Shown piece after piece: positions 25,706 through 34,170 of a stretch of 38,030 nt of DNA (within the stretch, counting starts at the first letter, position 1; each line of letters begins with the position of its first letter). The notes beneath the pieces were generated by a model. The model saw only the letters and a program-made list of their open reading frames with translations, did no database searches and was not told where the DNA came from. Origin of the DNA: Verrucomicrobiota bacterium (GTDB lineage Bacteria > Verrucomicrobiota > Verrucomicrobiia > Limisphaerales > Fontisphaeraceae); NCBI GenBank assembly GCA_037139415.1, contig JBAXGN010000060.1:1-38030 (forward strand), written 5' to 3'. The position numbers and the translations under genes were made by a program.

Positions 25706-27026
25706 ATCGCAATTGCTGCCAGAGGAAGGCGAGGAGTTGGGTGACTAATTGTGCCTGAGCAGATTCCGCTGAACCTCGCAGCGTAAAGGTTTCTGAATTC
25801 CAATGGTGCCCGGGCGCCTTCAGCATGGCTTGAACAGTGGTCCCTCCGGCTTCATCCCGCTTGCCAGGCCCAATCACCAAGACGTAATCCCCGCCGCTTA
25901 CTCGGGCAATGCGTCCGACGAGATATTTTAGGGCCGCCAACCCGCCGGCATCCGCCTGCTCTTCTTTAGGAGTTTCCAGAACGCGATATAACTCGGCTTC
26001 ACCGGCAGCCACCCATGATCCGCAAAACGAAGGACCGGTGTCGGGAACCTTCGCCAAAGCCGCTGCCAAGGCGCCGCCGCTGCCGATTTCCCCCAAAGCC
26101 AGGGTGACTTTATGTTGCTGCAATCCGCGTACCACCATTTCCTCCAAGCTGGCGCCATCATCAGAGTAGAGGTTGGTGCTCAGGCATTCGCGAATCTTCC
26201 CTTTGAATTCATCCAGAGACTGTCGGGCGCCCGGGGAATCTTCGGGCAGTGAAAAGATGAAATCCACCCGCCCGGCGTCAAACAGCGAGGCGGTAATCAA
26301 ATTGGCGGGCGGAACGACATGCTGCTTGATGGTATGATCAATCTGGGATTGTCCCAAGCCGACAAATCGCAAGGTGACGGAAGCGGCGTTGGGGCGAATG
26401 CCGTAATGTTGCACCAGCATGGGAACCAATTCTTTTTGCACCATTGGCTGCAATTCGCGCGGCGGTCCCGGCAGGGCAATCACGTGAACCGTGCCGCAGT
26501 CAAACATCAGTCCAGCCGCAGTGCCAAACGGATTCTTCAGGTAACCGCCACGGATTGGCACTTGGGTTTGCCGACGCATGTTGGCGCGCAGTTTCTCGAC
26601 GGGCGTGCGGTGACGCTGGCTCATGGCCAGCAGCAGGTCCGGATTCTCCTGAAGCGGAATGCCGGTAAATTTTGACAAGGTTTGCCGGGTGATGTCGTTA
26701 TCCGTCGGCCCCAATCCTCCCGTCACAAAGACCAGCGAGGCGCGGTTGGTGGCAAAGCGCAAGGCAGCGCATATTTCCTCCTCCACGTCATCCACCAGGA
26801 TTGAGCCAACGCAGTTCAGACCCAACGGATGTAGCGTGCGGGTGATAAACTGGGTATGCGCATCTTGGATGGTCCCTTCCAATAATTCTGTGCCCGTGAC
26901 CACGAGAAAATAATTGACGGCTTTGACATCATTAGTGGAAGCACCCAGCGTTGCGCCATGAGCGGCCACGACCAGCAGCGCCAGGCAAAGCAGGCCAGAC
27001 AATCGTTGTTTGCCAAATATATGCAT
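25704..27026 (-). CDS. Exported CinA-like protein, probably without amidase activity
   Basis: The 440-residue product has the two-domain CinA build: an N-terminal MoaB/MogA-like domain (about 38-205: VTGTELLEGTIQDAHTQFI, FVTGGLGPTDNDITRQTLSK, GTAAGLMFDCGTVHVIALPGPP) and a C-terminal PncC-like domain (about 280-440). Two features are odd. First, it begins with a clear signal peptide (GLLCLALLVVAAHGATLGAS), although CinA normally acts in the cytoplasm on NMN and ADP-ribose. Second, the amidase motif ESCTGG is replaced by EIGSGG, so the usual nucleophilic Ser is Ile. An exported, amidase-dead paralogue is likely; its substrate is unknown. Confidence 0.85.
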   Translation of the reverse strand: MHIFGKQRLSGLLCLALLVVAAHGATLGASTNDVKAVNYFLVVTGTELLEGTIQDAHTQFITRTLHPLGLNCVGSILVDDVEEEICAALRFATNRASLVFVTGGLGPTDNDITRQTLSKFTGIPLQENPDLLLAMSQRHRTPVEKLRANMRRQTQVPIRGGYLKNPFGTAAGLMFDCGTVHVIALPGPPRELQPMVQKELVPMLVQHYGIRPNAASVTLRFVGLGQSQIDHTIKQHVVPPANLITASLFDAGRVDFIFSLPEDSPGARQSLDEFKGKIRECLSTNLYSDDGASLEEMVVRGLQQHKVTLALGEIGSGGALAAALAKVPDTGPSFCGSWVAAGEAELYRVLETPKEEQADAGGLAALKYLVGRIARVSGGDYVLVIGPGKRDEAGGTTVQAMLKAPGHHWNSETFTLRGSAESAQAQLVTQLLAFLWQQLR

Positions 27027-27169
27027 CCGGATTCAGTTGTAAAATTTCAGTTCTTCACCCCAACACCTGCGCATCGCGAGGCTGACGAGGTAAGGCAACG
27101 GATCAAACCAGCACATATAAAATCCGTCTCCTTACCTCGACGGCTACCCAAGTCGGCGACCAATGCGAT

Positions 27170-27436
27170 TTAATTATTTTCCGGCTGAACACGCTTCAAG
27201 CCGACCGCTTGCGCAATATCATCAAACTCTTCTTTGCTGACCTCTTCGAGCTGTTTCCCTTTGGCGGCAAGTTTTTCGTTAATCTTGACGGCTTTTTCGG
27301 TCATGTCCTCATGCGTTTCCTTGGTACCGCCAACCAAGGCAAAATTAGGGCCTTGGGTGATTCGTTTGTGACCGTCCGAATCCAAACCCACGCCCAACAT
27401 CATTGCTTTCTTTTTACGTATCGGCTGCTTAGCCAT
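27170..27436 (-). CDS. Small conserved protein of Verrucomicrobiota/Planctomycetota type
   Basis: The 88-residue basic protein starts MAKQPIRKKKAMMLGVGLD and contains ALVGGTKETHEDMTEKAVKINEKL and LEEVSKEEFDDIAQAVG. I recognise the GG-[ST]-x-ETHExM pattern from small conserved hypothetical proteins of this group; no function is known to me. Met10 of the longer frame is used as start because the residues before it look random. It is read in the same direction as its neighbours but has its own spacers (55 nt to the next gene, 143 nt to the CinA-like gene). Confidence 0.7.
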   Translation of the reverse strand: MAKQPIRKKKAMMLGVGLDSDGHKRITQGPNFALVGGTKETHEDMTEKAVKINEKLAAKGKQLEEVSKEEFDDIAQAVGLKRVQPENN

Positions 27437-27491
27437 GGCGAAAAAGTAATGGGCGTTGGCCAAAGAGCAACGCTAAAGTTTGATTCTGAAG

Positions 27492-28352
27492 TTATTTGCC
27501 ACCCGCTTCAGCAGCCAGGCTTGCGGAATATTCCTTCCAGGCCCGGATGGATTGCTTGAGGTTTTCCACCTTGTCACCCTTGACGTTGTAACATTGCAGT
27601 CCGATGGGACCGCGATATCCCACCGTCTTCAATTCCCGGAGGAAACCCAGGACATCGTACGACCCCTTGCCCAACGGCTGAATGAGTTGTTCCCAACCAT
27701 AGCCGGGCATCAGCGGCTCCGCTCCATTGACGGAAACCAGCATCAGGTAAGGCAGCGCCTCACGAATGGTTTTGGAGAGTTCAGGCCCCTGGCCACCGCG
27801 TAATTCATGGCACAGGTTGATGGATATCCCCACGTTTTTCCGGTCAATGCGTTTTATAAAACGCAGCGCATCCGCAGCGACGGACGTATAATCACCCGCA
27901 TGAGGATATATCGCCACCCGCAACCCACCCACGGCCACCTGGTCGGCAAACTCGCGAATAACCGCCACCGCTTTGTCATCATCCTGCCCGCGTTTTTTAC
28001 CCGCCACCGTGAGCCAGAAAATCATGTCGGTTCCCTTGAGTTCCTGAACCGCGTCCTTGAGGGCGGGATCAATGGATGGTGTTTTATCGAGATCACACCG
28101 CACATAGGTGGCAAAGATTTTCAGACCGGCGGCCTCGTACGTTTTAATTTGCGGCAGCAACTTGTAGCCACGGGAACCCAGTCCGTCATAGCCCAGTTCT
28201 TTCAACACTTTCTCCGGTTCCGGGATGCCACCGATGCCGTTATCAAAGGCAAAAAACGGATTGGCCAAACCGCGTTCGGCCGCGTGAACTCCCAAGCCTA
28301 GCAACACGGTTAGGAAAATAGCCCAAGGATGTAAAGTGAGTCGGTAAGACAT
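27492..28352 (-). CDS. Exported sugar phosphate isomerase/epimerase-like TIM barrel
   Basis: The 286-residue product has a signal peptide (about 1-24, LHPWAIFLTVLLGLGVHA) and a xylose-isomerase-like barrel: VLKELGYDGLGSRG, FATYVRCDLD, RVAIYPHAGDY, GISINLCHELRG and GYRGPIGLQCYN. Metal-ligand positions typical of the family (His, Glu, Asp) are largely present. It is the last gene of a minus-strand series (Gfo/Idh/MocA, HEAT, ThuA, this gene), a combination repeatedly seen in Verrucomicrobiota and thought to serve sugar or cyclitol breakdown. The 63-nt gap to the ThuA gene is compatible with one transcript. Confidence 0.87.
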   Translation of the reverse strand: MSYRLTLHPWAIFLTVLLGLGVHAAERGLANPFFAFDNGIGGIPEPEKVLKELGYDGLGSRGYKLLPQIKTYEAAGLKIFATYVRCDLDKTPSIDPALKDAVQELKGTDMIFWLTVAGKKRGQDDDKAVAVIREFADQVAVGGLRVAIYPHAGDYTSVAADALRFIKRIDRKNVGISINLCHELRGGQGPELSKTIREALPYLMLVSVNGAEPLMPGYGWEQLIQPLGKGSYDVLGFLRELKTVGYRGPIGLQCYNVKGDKVENLKQSIRAWKEYSASLAAEAGGK

Positions 28353-28415
28353 AATATTACGAAAATTTTGTGCTTTGAAAAATCATCAGTCTGGCCGCTT
28401 TTGAAGTCCGGCTCC

Positions 28416-29414
28416 CTATTTCTTCAGCTCATGATCCGCTGGTTTTAAACCCTTCTTGTACGCGCTGAAGCCGTAAAAGCTGGGCTGGTAGTCACCCACA
28501 ATGGCGACATCAGCCCGAGCCGGAACGTTCAGGTCGAGTGTCCAATACACACCATTGACAATCAGGCGTCGCAAATCCTCACACGCCAGGTCCATGGCCG
28601 AACCCATGGTGGTGGTCAAAATTTTATTCACTTTACCCGCCTCGTTGGTATGGGAACGCGTCCAGACAATCGGCATCATGGGATTGTTTTTGGGACCATC
28701 CAGCGGCGGATCCGTTGGCTGCATACCGGCAAGAACTTGGCCGCGCATCAGGACTTTCACATCGGCAGGCGGGTTGGCGACATAAACATCCGTGTTGCCA
28801 AAGACATCCGCCACGCCGCGCAAAATCGGGTCGTTCTTGGCCGCTGGTTCCGCCAAACCACGGGTAGCTTCAAACTTGTGCTTTCCGTGATGGTTAACCC
28901 ACGTTTCGCCGAGCACCTGCCGACCAAAGCCCCCCTTCCATTCCTGACTGTTGAAACTGTATTTCTTGTACGGACTGGTGGAATTTTTACCATACCGAAA
29001 GGCATGGGTGCTGGTGCGCAAGGCAATGATCGGCTTGCCAGCCAGATAGGCATCCACGAAATGCTTCATCTGCTCATCCGGCCACTCGCGGAACCGCAGG
29101 CCGAGAATGATGCAATCCGCCGTATCCAAAGCTTCAGCCCCTCCCAGACTTGCACAATTTGTCGGGTTAATGGTGCCGTCCTTGTCCACCGCAAATAGGA
29201 CGGAACATTTAAACCCATGCCGTTCCGCCAGGATTTTTCCAAGCATGGGCATGAATTCTTCCGAGCGGTATTCCTCGTCGCCGGAGAGCAGCACCACATG
29301 TTTCCCCTTGCCCGGGCCAGCCTTGCCTTCAAAGGTTGCGAAGTCCGCCCCCAAAGTCGCCAAGATGGAACCTGACAACACCGCAATCATGGATAATTGG
29401 CTCATCAATTTCAT
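28416..29414 (-). CDS. Exported ThuA-like domain protein
   Basis: The 332-residue product has a signal peptide (MKLMSQLSMIAVLSGSILATLGA) and a ThuA-like (PF06283) class I glutamine-amidotransferase-like fold: KHVVLLSGDEEYRSEEFMPML, LDTADCIILGLRFREWPDEQMKH, KPIIALRTSTHAF and the late VWTRSHTNEAGKVNKI..TTMGSAMDL. ThuA proteins are linked to trehalose and other disaccharide use, probably together with Gfo/Idh/MocA enzymes such as the one upstream. ATG 29414 is preferred over 29435 for the signal peptide. The HEAT gene ends 41 nt upstream of this start. Confidence 0.9.
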   Translation of the reverse strand: MKLMSQLSMIAVLSGSILATLGADFATFEGKAGPGKGKHVVLLSGDEEYRSEEFMPMLGKILAERHGFKCSVLFAVDKDGTINPTNCASLGGAEALDTADCIILGLRFREWPDEQMKHFVDAYLAGKPIIALRTSTHAFRYGKNSTSPYKKYSFNSQEWKGGFGRQVLGETWVNHHGKHKFEATRGLAEPAAKNDPILRGVADVFGNTDVYVANPPADVKVLMRGQVLAGMQPTDPPLDGPKNNPMMPIVWTRSHTNEAGKVNKILTTTMGSAMDLACEDLRRLIVNGVYWTLDLNVPARADVAIVGDYQPSFYGFSAYKKGLKPADHELKK

Positions 29415-29455
29415 ATACGAATCAGGATGTGACAATTTGCTTCAAAATTCAACCT

Positions 29456-31399
29456 TCAGTTTTTGGTGGTTTGGTCCAGCAATGATTGAATGCGGCGTTT
29501 CAGCCGCCGATCTTCCGTGGCTTTCTGGACCTTTTTCATGGCACCTGACACTTGTGCCGGTTGTTTCCCCACGAGTTGCTCACCAATGCTCACCGCTGCC
29601 AGGCAGGCTTCGGCTTTGGTCGCATTGACCTCGAGATAGCTTAAAGCCATATTCAGGGCGTCCAGCGACGCCACCGTGCCCAAAGCTCCCAAGAGGAGCT
29701 TTTTCTCCTCGTTGCGTTGTGCGAGCGACGCGGCATCTTTGCACATCGCCAGTTTTTTATCCGCCGCGACGTCGGTGCTGCCAGCCAGCCGGATGAAACC
29801 GCGCAAAGCGAGAATCTTCCGGCTGGCTTGAGGCGCATTACGCGCCAGTTCCAGCAGGTCGGGCGCTGCTTCCAAGTCCGGCCAGTCACACAAGGACCGG
29901 AAACCAACCATTTGAATTTCCGCATTGGCATCCTGCGAGGCCAACTTCACGGCCTTTAGAGCGTCGGAGCCGCCCGCGGAAGCGAGCAAGCGCAGCAAGG
30001 AATTTTTGTGGAGCAGATCGGCAGTCGCCAGCGGCGTTAGAAATTGGCGAGCCAGCGGTGCTTTGTCAGAAATACGGGTGGCGATGTTCTGAATGCACAC
30101 TTCCACCGCTTCCATGAGGCTTTTATCGCCTGTCTTAAGCAGACAGGCAAGCAACCCGGGCACTTCGTTGGCACTGCCCGTTTCATTCAACGCCTTGAGT
30201 GCGGCTTTGGTTAACACGGCATTCTCCCCAGCCACAATCGTGACCATCGCCGCATTCGCCAGCGTAACCCGGCGCTGCGCCACTGCCTCAATCGCCGCCT
30301 GGCGCGAGCGTTCCCCGCCTTTGGACACCATCTCGGCAATGGCGGTATCCGCCTCTTTGCCCGGCAACACCGCCAGAGTCTCACTGGCTGCTTTGCTCAC
30401 CACGCTATCGGCATCGGTGGCGGCATCGAATAGCACCGGCACCACCGAGGCATCGCCCATCTGCCCCAGTACTTTCAGCGCCGCCACGCGAGCGGCGGAT
30501 TCCCCACGCTTGGCAAGATCGCGCACGACGGGCAAGGCGACTGGATCGCGGCGATCCCCCAGCACCGCCAGCACCAACGCCTGCTGCGCTCCTGGCAATT
30601 TATCCAGTTCGCTCATCAGCGCCTTCGTGATCTTTGCGCCCGGCACTTCGCGCGCGGCCAACAACGCGGCATTTAACATTTCCTGCTCGTTGCTGCGCAC
30701 CATCTCCCCAAGCAACGCCGCGCCGTCCTGACCTTGCAGCAACACGAGATTGCGCGCAGCGGCAGCAGCGATGTACTTCGGCACGTTGGCCTGCCGCACA
30801 AACCCATAGAGGCTGATGGCCGCCTCTTTCTTTCCGTGGGCCGCCAGATTCTTGGCGCACCAAAAACTGCCTTCAGCCAACGCGGAAACCCGCTTCTCCG
30901 GCGCTTTGGCCAACGCATCCTGTAACGCCTGACTGGCGGTGGCACCACTGATTTTGCCAAGTGCAAACGCGGCAGCAGCAGCCACTTCATCGTCGGCATT
31001 GCCCAATAATGCGACGATTTGCGAAACGGCTTTTGCATCCTGGCGGTTGCCCACAGAACCAAGCACTCCAACTAACAAACGCCCTTGGGTTTTACCCAGC
31101 GCTGCCCGCAATGCGTCATCCGCTGAAGCATCGGGAATCTTTTCCAAAGCCACGCGGGCCAGATGCGACAGGCGTTCGTGCGTCAACAACGTCGCCAACG
31201 CCGGAACGGATTCTTTCGTGCCGATGACCGCCAACCGGCGGCAAGCCACATCTTTATCAAACAGCGGCCCGTCCGCTTTGAGAATGGAGATCTGCTGCTG
31301 TTCCTCCTCCGCCTTGGAGGCAGCCAGGAGCGAGGTCGCACACAGAACCGCGCCAAGCGCGATGACCAACGTGAGGTGAGACAAATGGATGTTTTTCAT
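29456..31399 (-). CDS. Exported HEAT-repeat protein
   Basis: The 647-residue product has a signal peptide (MKNIHLSHLTLVIALGAVLCATSLLA) and then about 17 HEAT-like helix pairs to the C-terminus, with recurring elements such as VALLGNADDEVAAAAAFALGKI and ALKVLGQMGDASVVPVLFDAA. There is no catalytic motif. Such exported HEAT proteins in Planctomycetota and Verrucomicrobiota are often joined with ThuA, Gfo/Idh/MocA or cytochrome domains, and are presumed scaffolds. Start 31399 (Met5 of the longer frame) is preferred. It lies between the oxidoreductase (56 nt upstream) and ThuA genes on the same strand. Confidence 0.9.
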   Translation of the reverse strand: MKNIHLSHLTLVIALGAVLCATSLLAASKAEEEQQQISILKADGPLFDKDVACRRLAVIGTKESVPALATLLTHERLSHLARVALEKIPDASADDALRAALGKTQGRLLVGVLGSVGNRQDAKAVSQIVALLGNADDEVAAAAAFALGKISGATASQALQDALAKAPEKRVSALAEGSFWCAKNLAAHGKKEAAISLYGFVRQANVPKYIAAAAARNLVLLQGQDGAALLGEMVRSNEQEMLNAALLAAREVPGAKITKALMSELDKLPGAQQALVLAVLGDRRDPVALPVVRDLAKRGESAARVAALKVLGQMGDASVVPVLFDAATDADSVVSKAASETLAVLPGKEADTAIAEMVSKGGERSRQAAIEAVAQRRVTLANAAMVTIVAGENAVLTKAALKALNETGSANEVPGLLACLLKTGDKSLMEAVEVCIQNIATRISDKAPLARQFLTPLATADLLHKNSLLRLLASAGGSDALKAVKLASQDANAEIQMVGFRSLCDWPDLEAAPDLLELARNAPQASRKILALRGFIRLAGSTDVAADKKLAMCKDAASLAQRNEEKKLLLGALGTVASLDALNMALSYLEVNATKAEACLAAVSIGEQLVGKQPAQVSGAMKKVQKATEDRRLKRRIQSLLDQTTKN

Positions 31400-31455
31400 G
31401 ACGAGATTCAAGTTATGGTTGGGAAATCAGTTCCTGGAGATTTGTCCTTATTGGA

Positions 31456-32745
31456 TTAAATCCGCCACGGTTCGCGCGGCGACTGAGACCGCATCCGGTT
31501 GGCTTCTTCATCGCCGAGGAATTCTTCCTTGGCCGGATCCCATTTTACATTGCGCTGGAGTTTCATGCAGATGCCGCCCACGTGGCAAATGGTGTGCGCG
31601 TAATGCGCCACCTCAGCGTTCGCGATGGCGGGCCGCCGGTTTTTCACGCAATCCAGAAAATCCCGGTAATGGTTCAGCGAGCGCTGGGATTGCGCGACGT
31701 ATTGCTGGATAATCTGCTTGCGCAGGCCGAGCAGAGATTTTGGGTGTACGTCCGGCGCATTGCCGTCGGAACACTCGGCCTTGCCTTCACTGCCTTCAAA
31801 CCGGACGCCACAAGTGCCGGGGAAACCAAACTTGGTATTCAACATTTTGACCCCGTTGGCATAATGGGCGATGAGCCCCTCGCTCGTGTCGTTGTTCGGG
31901 AACACATACTCGATAGGCGAGGTATAGACGGTATCATTGGCCCACTGACAGAGATCATACGTGTGCGCTCCCCATTCGCCGAGACCGCCCGTCCAGGTAT
32001 CCGCGTGCTTGCCGCGCTCCTTCAAGTATGCGGCATTGTAGGGATGCCACGGCACCGGCCCCAACCACATATCCCAATCCACCTCGTCCTTGGAGGGTTC
32101 CGGTTCTTCCGGATGCCACTTATGCGGCGCGAACCCATGGACAATGTGGGCCGTGAGGGTATGCAATTTGCCCAAGTACCCCTGCCGGGCGAGTTGAATG
32201 ATGAATACAAAGTTTTCCTCGGAACGTCGCTGGGTGCCGGCCTGAAAGACGCGTCCGTACTGCTTCATGGTTTCCATCAACCCGCGACTTTGGCCGATGT
32301 CCATGGAACACGGCTTTTCGCAATACACATCTTTGCCGGCTTTCATCGCATAACTGCCCAGCATGGCGTGCCAGCGGTCGCTGGTGGCAATGAGCACCGC
32401 GTCAATGTCCTTGCGCGCCAGGAGTTCGCGGAAATCGCGGTAGCTGACGCAATCCTTACTGCCGTAATGCTGGTCTATCACGGTCTTGACGGAATTGCGG
32501 CGATCCGCGCGCACATCGCAGTTGGCGATAAACTGGGTGTCCGGTTCCCGCATCAGGCATTGCAGGTCAAACCCGCCGCGTCCACCGATGCCGATGCCCG
32601 CCATGATAATCCGTTCGCTGGGCGGCGTTTTACCGTCCGCGCCAATGACCGAGGCGGGCACCACCATCGGGGCGGCGGCCAGCACAGCGGCGGTTTTTAG
32701 AAACGAACGACGTGAAACAGGATTGGAGTCTGATTGAGTCTTCAT
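31456..32745 (-). CDS. Tat-exported Gfo/Idh/MocA family oxidoreductase
   Basis: The 429-residue product has a Tat signal (SRRSFLKTAAVLAAAPMVVPAS), the Rossmann motif IMAGIGIGGRGGF and an intact catalytic EKP (DVYCEKPCSMDI). The C-terminal domain includes WDMWLGPVPWHPYN and WGAHTYDLCQW, typical of exported members in this phylum. It probably acts on a sugar or inositol derivative in the periplasm. First gene of the minus-strand cluster that also encodes HEAT, ThuA and TIM-barrel proteins. It differs from the homologue at 14048-15628, which has HKP in place of EKP. Confidence 0.92.
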   Translation of the reverse strand: MKTQSDSNPVSRRSFLKTAAVLAAAPMVVPASVIGADGKTPPSERIIMAGIGIGGRGGFDLQCLMREPDTQFIANCDVRADRRNSVKTVIDQHYGSKDCVSYRDFRELLARKDIDAVLIATSDRWHAMLGSYAMKAGKDVYCEKPCSMDIGQSRGLMETMKQYGRVFQAGTQRRSEENFVFIIQLARQGYLGKLHTLTAHIVHGFAPHKWHPEEPEPSKDEVDWDMWLGPVPWHPYNAAYLKERGKHADTWTGGLGEWGAHTYDLCQWANDTVYTSPIEYVFPNNDTSEGLIAHYANGVKMLNTKFGFPGTCGVRFEGSEGKAECSDGNAPDVHPKSLLGLRKQIIQQYVAQSQRSLNHYRDFLDCVKNRRPAIANAEVAHYAHTICHVGGICMKLQRNVKWDPAKEEFLGDEEANRMRSQSPREPWRI

Positions 32746-33029
32746 GCGTAATGTCCTTTAAAGCAAACGAGTCCCCGCCGGCAATTCAACAATTGCCCGC
32801 CGGCGACTCGCACTGGCTGTCGTTGGGTAAGCGTTCCCATGGATGTACCAGGATTTGCCCAATTGGACGTTGATCGAGGGAAGATAATTCATTCCGCATT
32901 AGGCTGGCCTTCATCCGTGCCATCCGCGTAATCCGTGGTAAAAAACCGGGGAATTATCCACCGATAAACACCGATGGACACAGACAACTGCCGCCGCCAA
33001 CTGCTTGGGCGGCCCTTTTGATATGCGAG
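32746..33029. other. Intergenic region with dispersed repeat phrases and a hairpin
   Basis: This 284-nt spacer contains two short phrases of a kind scattered through such genomes: ccatccgcgtaatccgtggt at about 32919-32938 and ccaccgataaacaccgatgg at about 32958-32977. A hairpin GCCGCCAA-CTGC-TTGGGCGGC lies at about 32993-33013, just past the end of the toxin gene, and is followed by CCTTTT on the plus strand. The promoter of the oxidoreductase gene should lie near 32750-32850, but no certain boxes were seen. Confidence 0.45.
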
Positions 33030-33362
33030 TCACCGCACAATTTCGATGAACATTTCGCCGGCTTCCATCCGTCGGCGAATCTCAGGCCAAAGCGGCGCGA
33101 ACCATTGCAGCAAAGCCTTGTTGGTACAATTACCTATTCGCACCCAAACGACGGGAACCGCTTTGGCGGCCTTCAGCCACAGGTTTACGAAATCCTCATC
33201 CTTCGTGATAATCGTGGCACCCGTCTGTGCCGCGTGCTGCCAGACCACGACATCGGTGGAACTCTGAAGCTGGACCTCCCGCACATGTGCCGCCGCACAC
33301 CCTTGCTCCCGAAGCCAGTGAGCCAAGCCGGGCGGCAACTGTTCATCCACGAGGATCTTCAC
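33030..33362 (-). CDS. DUF5615 PIN-like toxin of a toxin-antitoxin pair
   Basis: The 110-residue protein has the DUF5615 opening MKILVDEQLPPGLAHWL, with acidic Asp6, and the second acidic cluster IITKDEDFVNLW, matching the PIN-like nuclease fold (Mut7-C related). GNCTNKALLQWF and EIRRRMEAGEMFIEI complete the usual pattern and length. The predicted role is an RNase toxin. Its ATG overlaps the stop codon of the upstream DUF433 gene by 4 nt, the usual order for this pair (antitoxin first). Confidence 0.9.
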   Translation of the reverse strand: MKILVDEQLPPGLAHWLREQGCAAAHVREVQLQSSTDVVVWQHAAQTGATIITKDEDFVNLWLKAAKAVPVVWVRIGNCTNKALLQWFAPLWPEIRRRMEAGEMFIEIVR

Positions 33363-33574
33363 GCAGCCTTGACGACGAGATGGTCGCTTCCACTCGCGGC
33401 GTAAAGCAACGCCGCCTTGATATCCTCCGCCTCAAGATCGGGAAAATCCTGGAGAATTTCCGCCGGCGTGGCGCTATCGGCCAGCATTTCAAGGATATCC
33501 TTCACGCGGATGCGCAACCCCCGAATGCACGGACGCTCGCCACATTTCCCCGGTTCCACAGTTATGCGGTCCAT
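33359..33574 (-). CDS. DUF433 antitoxin
   Basis: The 71-residue DUF433 protein starts MDRITVEPGKCGERPCIRGLRIRVKD, the family's standard opening, and ends with a short helical region. DUF433 proteins have a winged-helix-like DNA-binding fold and pair with DUF5615 toxins, as here. The start at 33574 fits the family; the frame stays open upstream for 65 more codons, but those codons are built from degenerate ccgcattccgaaat repeats and are not protein-like. An ATG three codons earlier (33583) is also possible. Confidence 0.88.
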   Translation of the reverse strand: MDRITVEPGKCGERPCIRGLRIRVKDILEMLADSATPAEILQDFPDLEAEDIKAALLYAASGSDHLVVKAA

Positions 33575-33644
33575 TAGACTCATGGCGATAGAAAACCCCG
33601 CTTCACGGAGAAAGTCAAGCCAGCGAATCATCGCGCAGCAAGAC

Positions 33645-33750
33645 AGCTCAAATTCCACACTCCGCAATCCGCATTCCGAAATCCGCATTCGAGAGTTTCC
33701 GCATTCCGCAATCCGCATTCCGAATTCGAGGGTTCCGCAATCCGAAATTA
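33645..33750. repeat. Degenerate short tandem repeat (tccgcattccgaaat type)
   Basis: About eight imperfect copies of a 7-8 bp core (tccgcaa/ tccgcat/ tccgaaa) run through this stretch upstream of the DUF433 gene. The same kind of phrase recurs as cggatttcggatttt near 3541-3556 and ttcggatttcgggttcc near 20370, and more weakly near 16916. It appears to be a dispersed low-complexity repeat of this genome. Confidence 0.7.
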
Positions 33751-33753
33751 TGG

Positions 33754-33776
33754 GCCGCACGCACTCCAAAATCGGT
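33754..33776 (+). repeat. 23-bp direct repeat, copy 1
   Basis: A perfect 23-bp direct repeat beginning gccgcacgcactccaa, with its second copy at 34469-34491. Both copies are followed after 23-31 nt by a second shared block, gtcgaac[c/t]ccgt..tctgctca. In copy 1 this block ends just before the ATG of the permease fragment at 33823, so the duplicated sequence looks like a 5' regulatory region. Confidence 0.75.
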
Positions 33777-33822
33777 GACGGCGCGAATTACATGTTATAG
33801 TCGAACCCCGTTTCTGCTCAAA

Positions 33823-34170
33823 ATGAACTGGGACAAAACCGCCTACTTCGCCGCCATCGTCGCCATCATGACCTTCACCCTGAACGGCCTGGCCGTGGGC
33901 CTGGGCACGCTCTATCCCAACCTGAAAGAAGATCATCCCGGAAAAATCGTGAGCGGCTTCGGCGGCACCTTCTGCCTGGTGCTGAGCTTCGTGTACATCG
34001 CCGCCTCCGTGGCGGTCTTGGCGGTGGGTTCGCCGTGGGCCTCCCGCTGGCCCGCCGCGCCGCTGTGGATACAAGCCCTCTGCACGCTGGGATTCCTGGG
34101 CCTATCCCTCGCACTCGGCTGGCTGCCCATGCGCCTCGCCAAACAACGCCTGGCCACCTTCGAACCGTAG
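33823..34170 (+). CDS. Small membrane protein resembling the C-terminal part of an ABC-2-type permease
   Basis: The 115-residue product has three hydrophobic segments (about 8-28, 48-70, 85-103). The block LNGLAVGLGTLYPNLKEDHPGKIVSGFGGTF looks to me like the late region of ABC-2-type exporter permeases, where a full protein would have 400 or more residues. The residues upstream of ATG 33823 are not similar, so this may be a 3' gene fragment that acquired a new start. It sits between the two 23-bp direct repeats. Calling it a functional small protein or a remnant is equally possible. Family recognition is from memory. Confidence 0.55.
   Translation: MNWDKTAYFAAIVAIMTFTLNGLAVGLGTLYPNLKEDHPGKIVSGFGGTFCLVLSFVYIAASVAVLAVGSPWASRWPAAPLWIQALCTLGFLGLSLALGWLPMRLAKQRLATFEP

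Noticed and set aside
31582-32700. 372-codon frame antisense to the Gfo/Idh/MocA gene
   Set aside because: The opposite strand encodes a clear Tat-exported oxidoreductase with EKP motif.
33575-33769. N-terminal extension of the DUF433 antitoxin
   Set aside because: The extra residues are translated repeat sequence (RIAECG, RISECG patterns), and the family begins at MDRITVEPGK.
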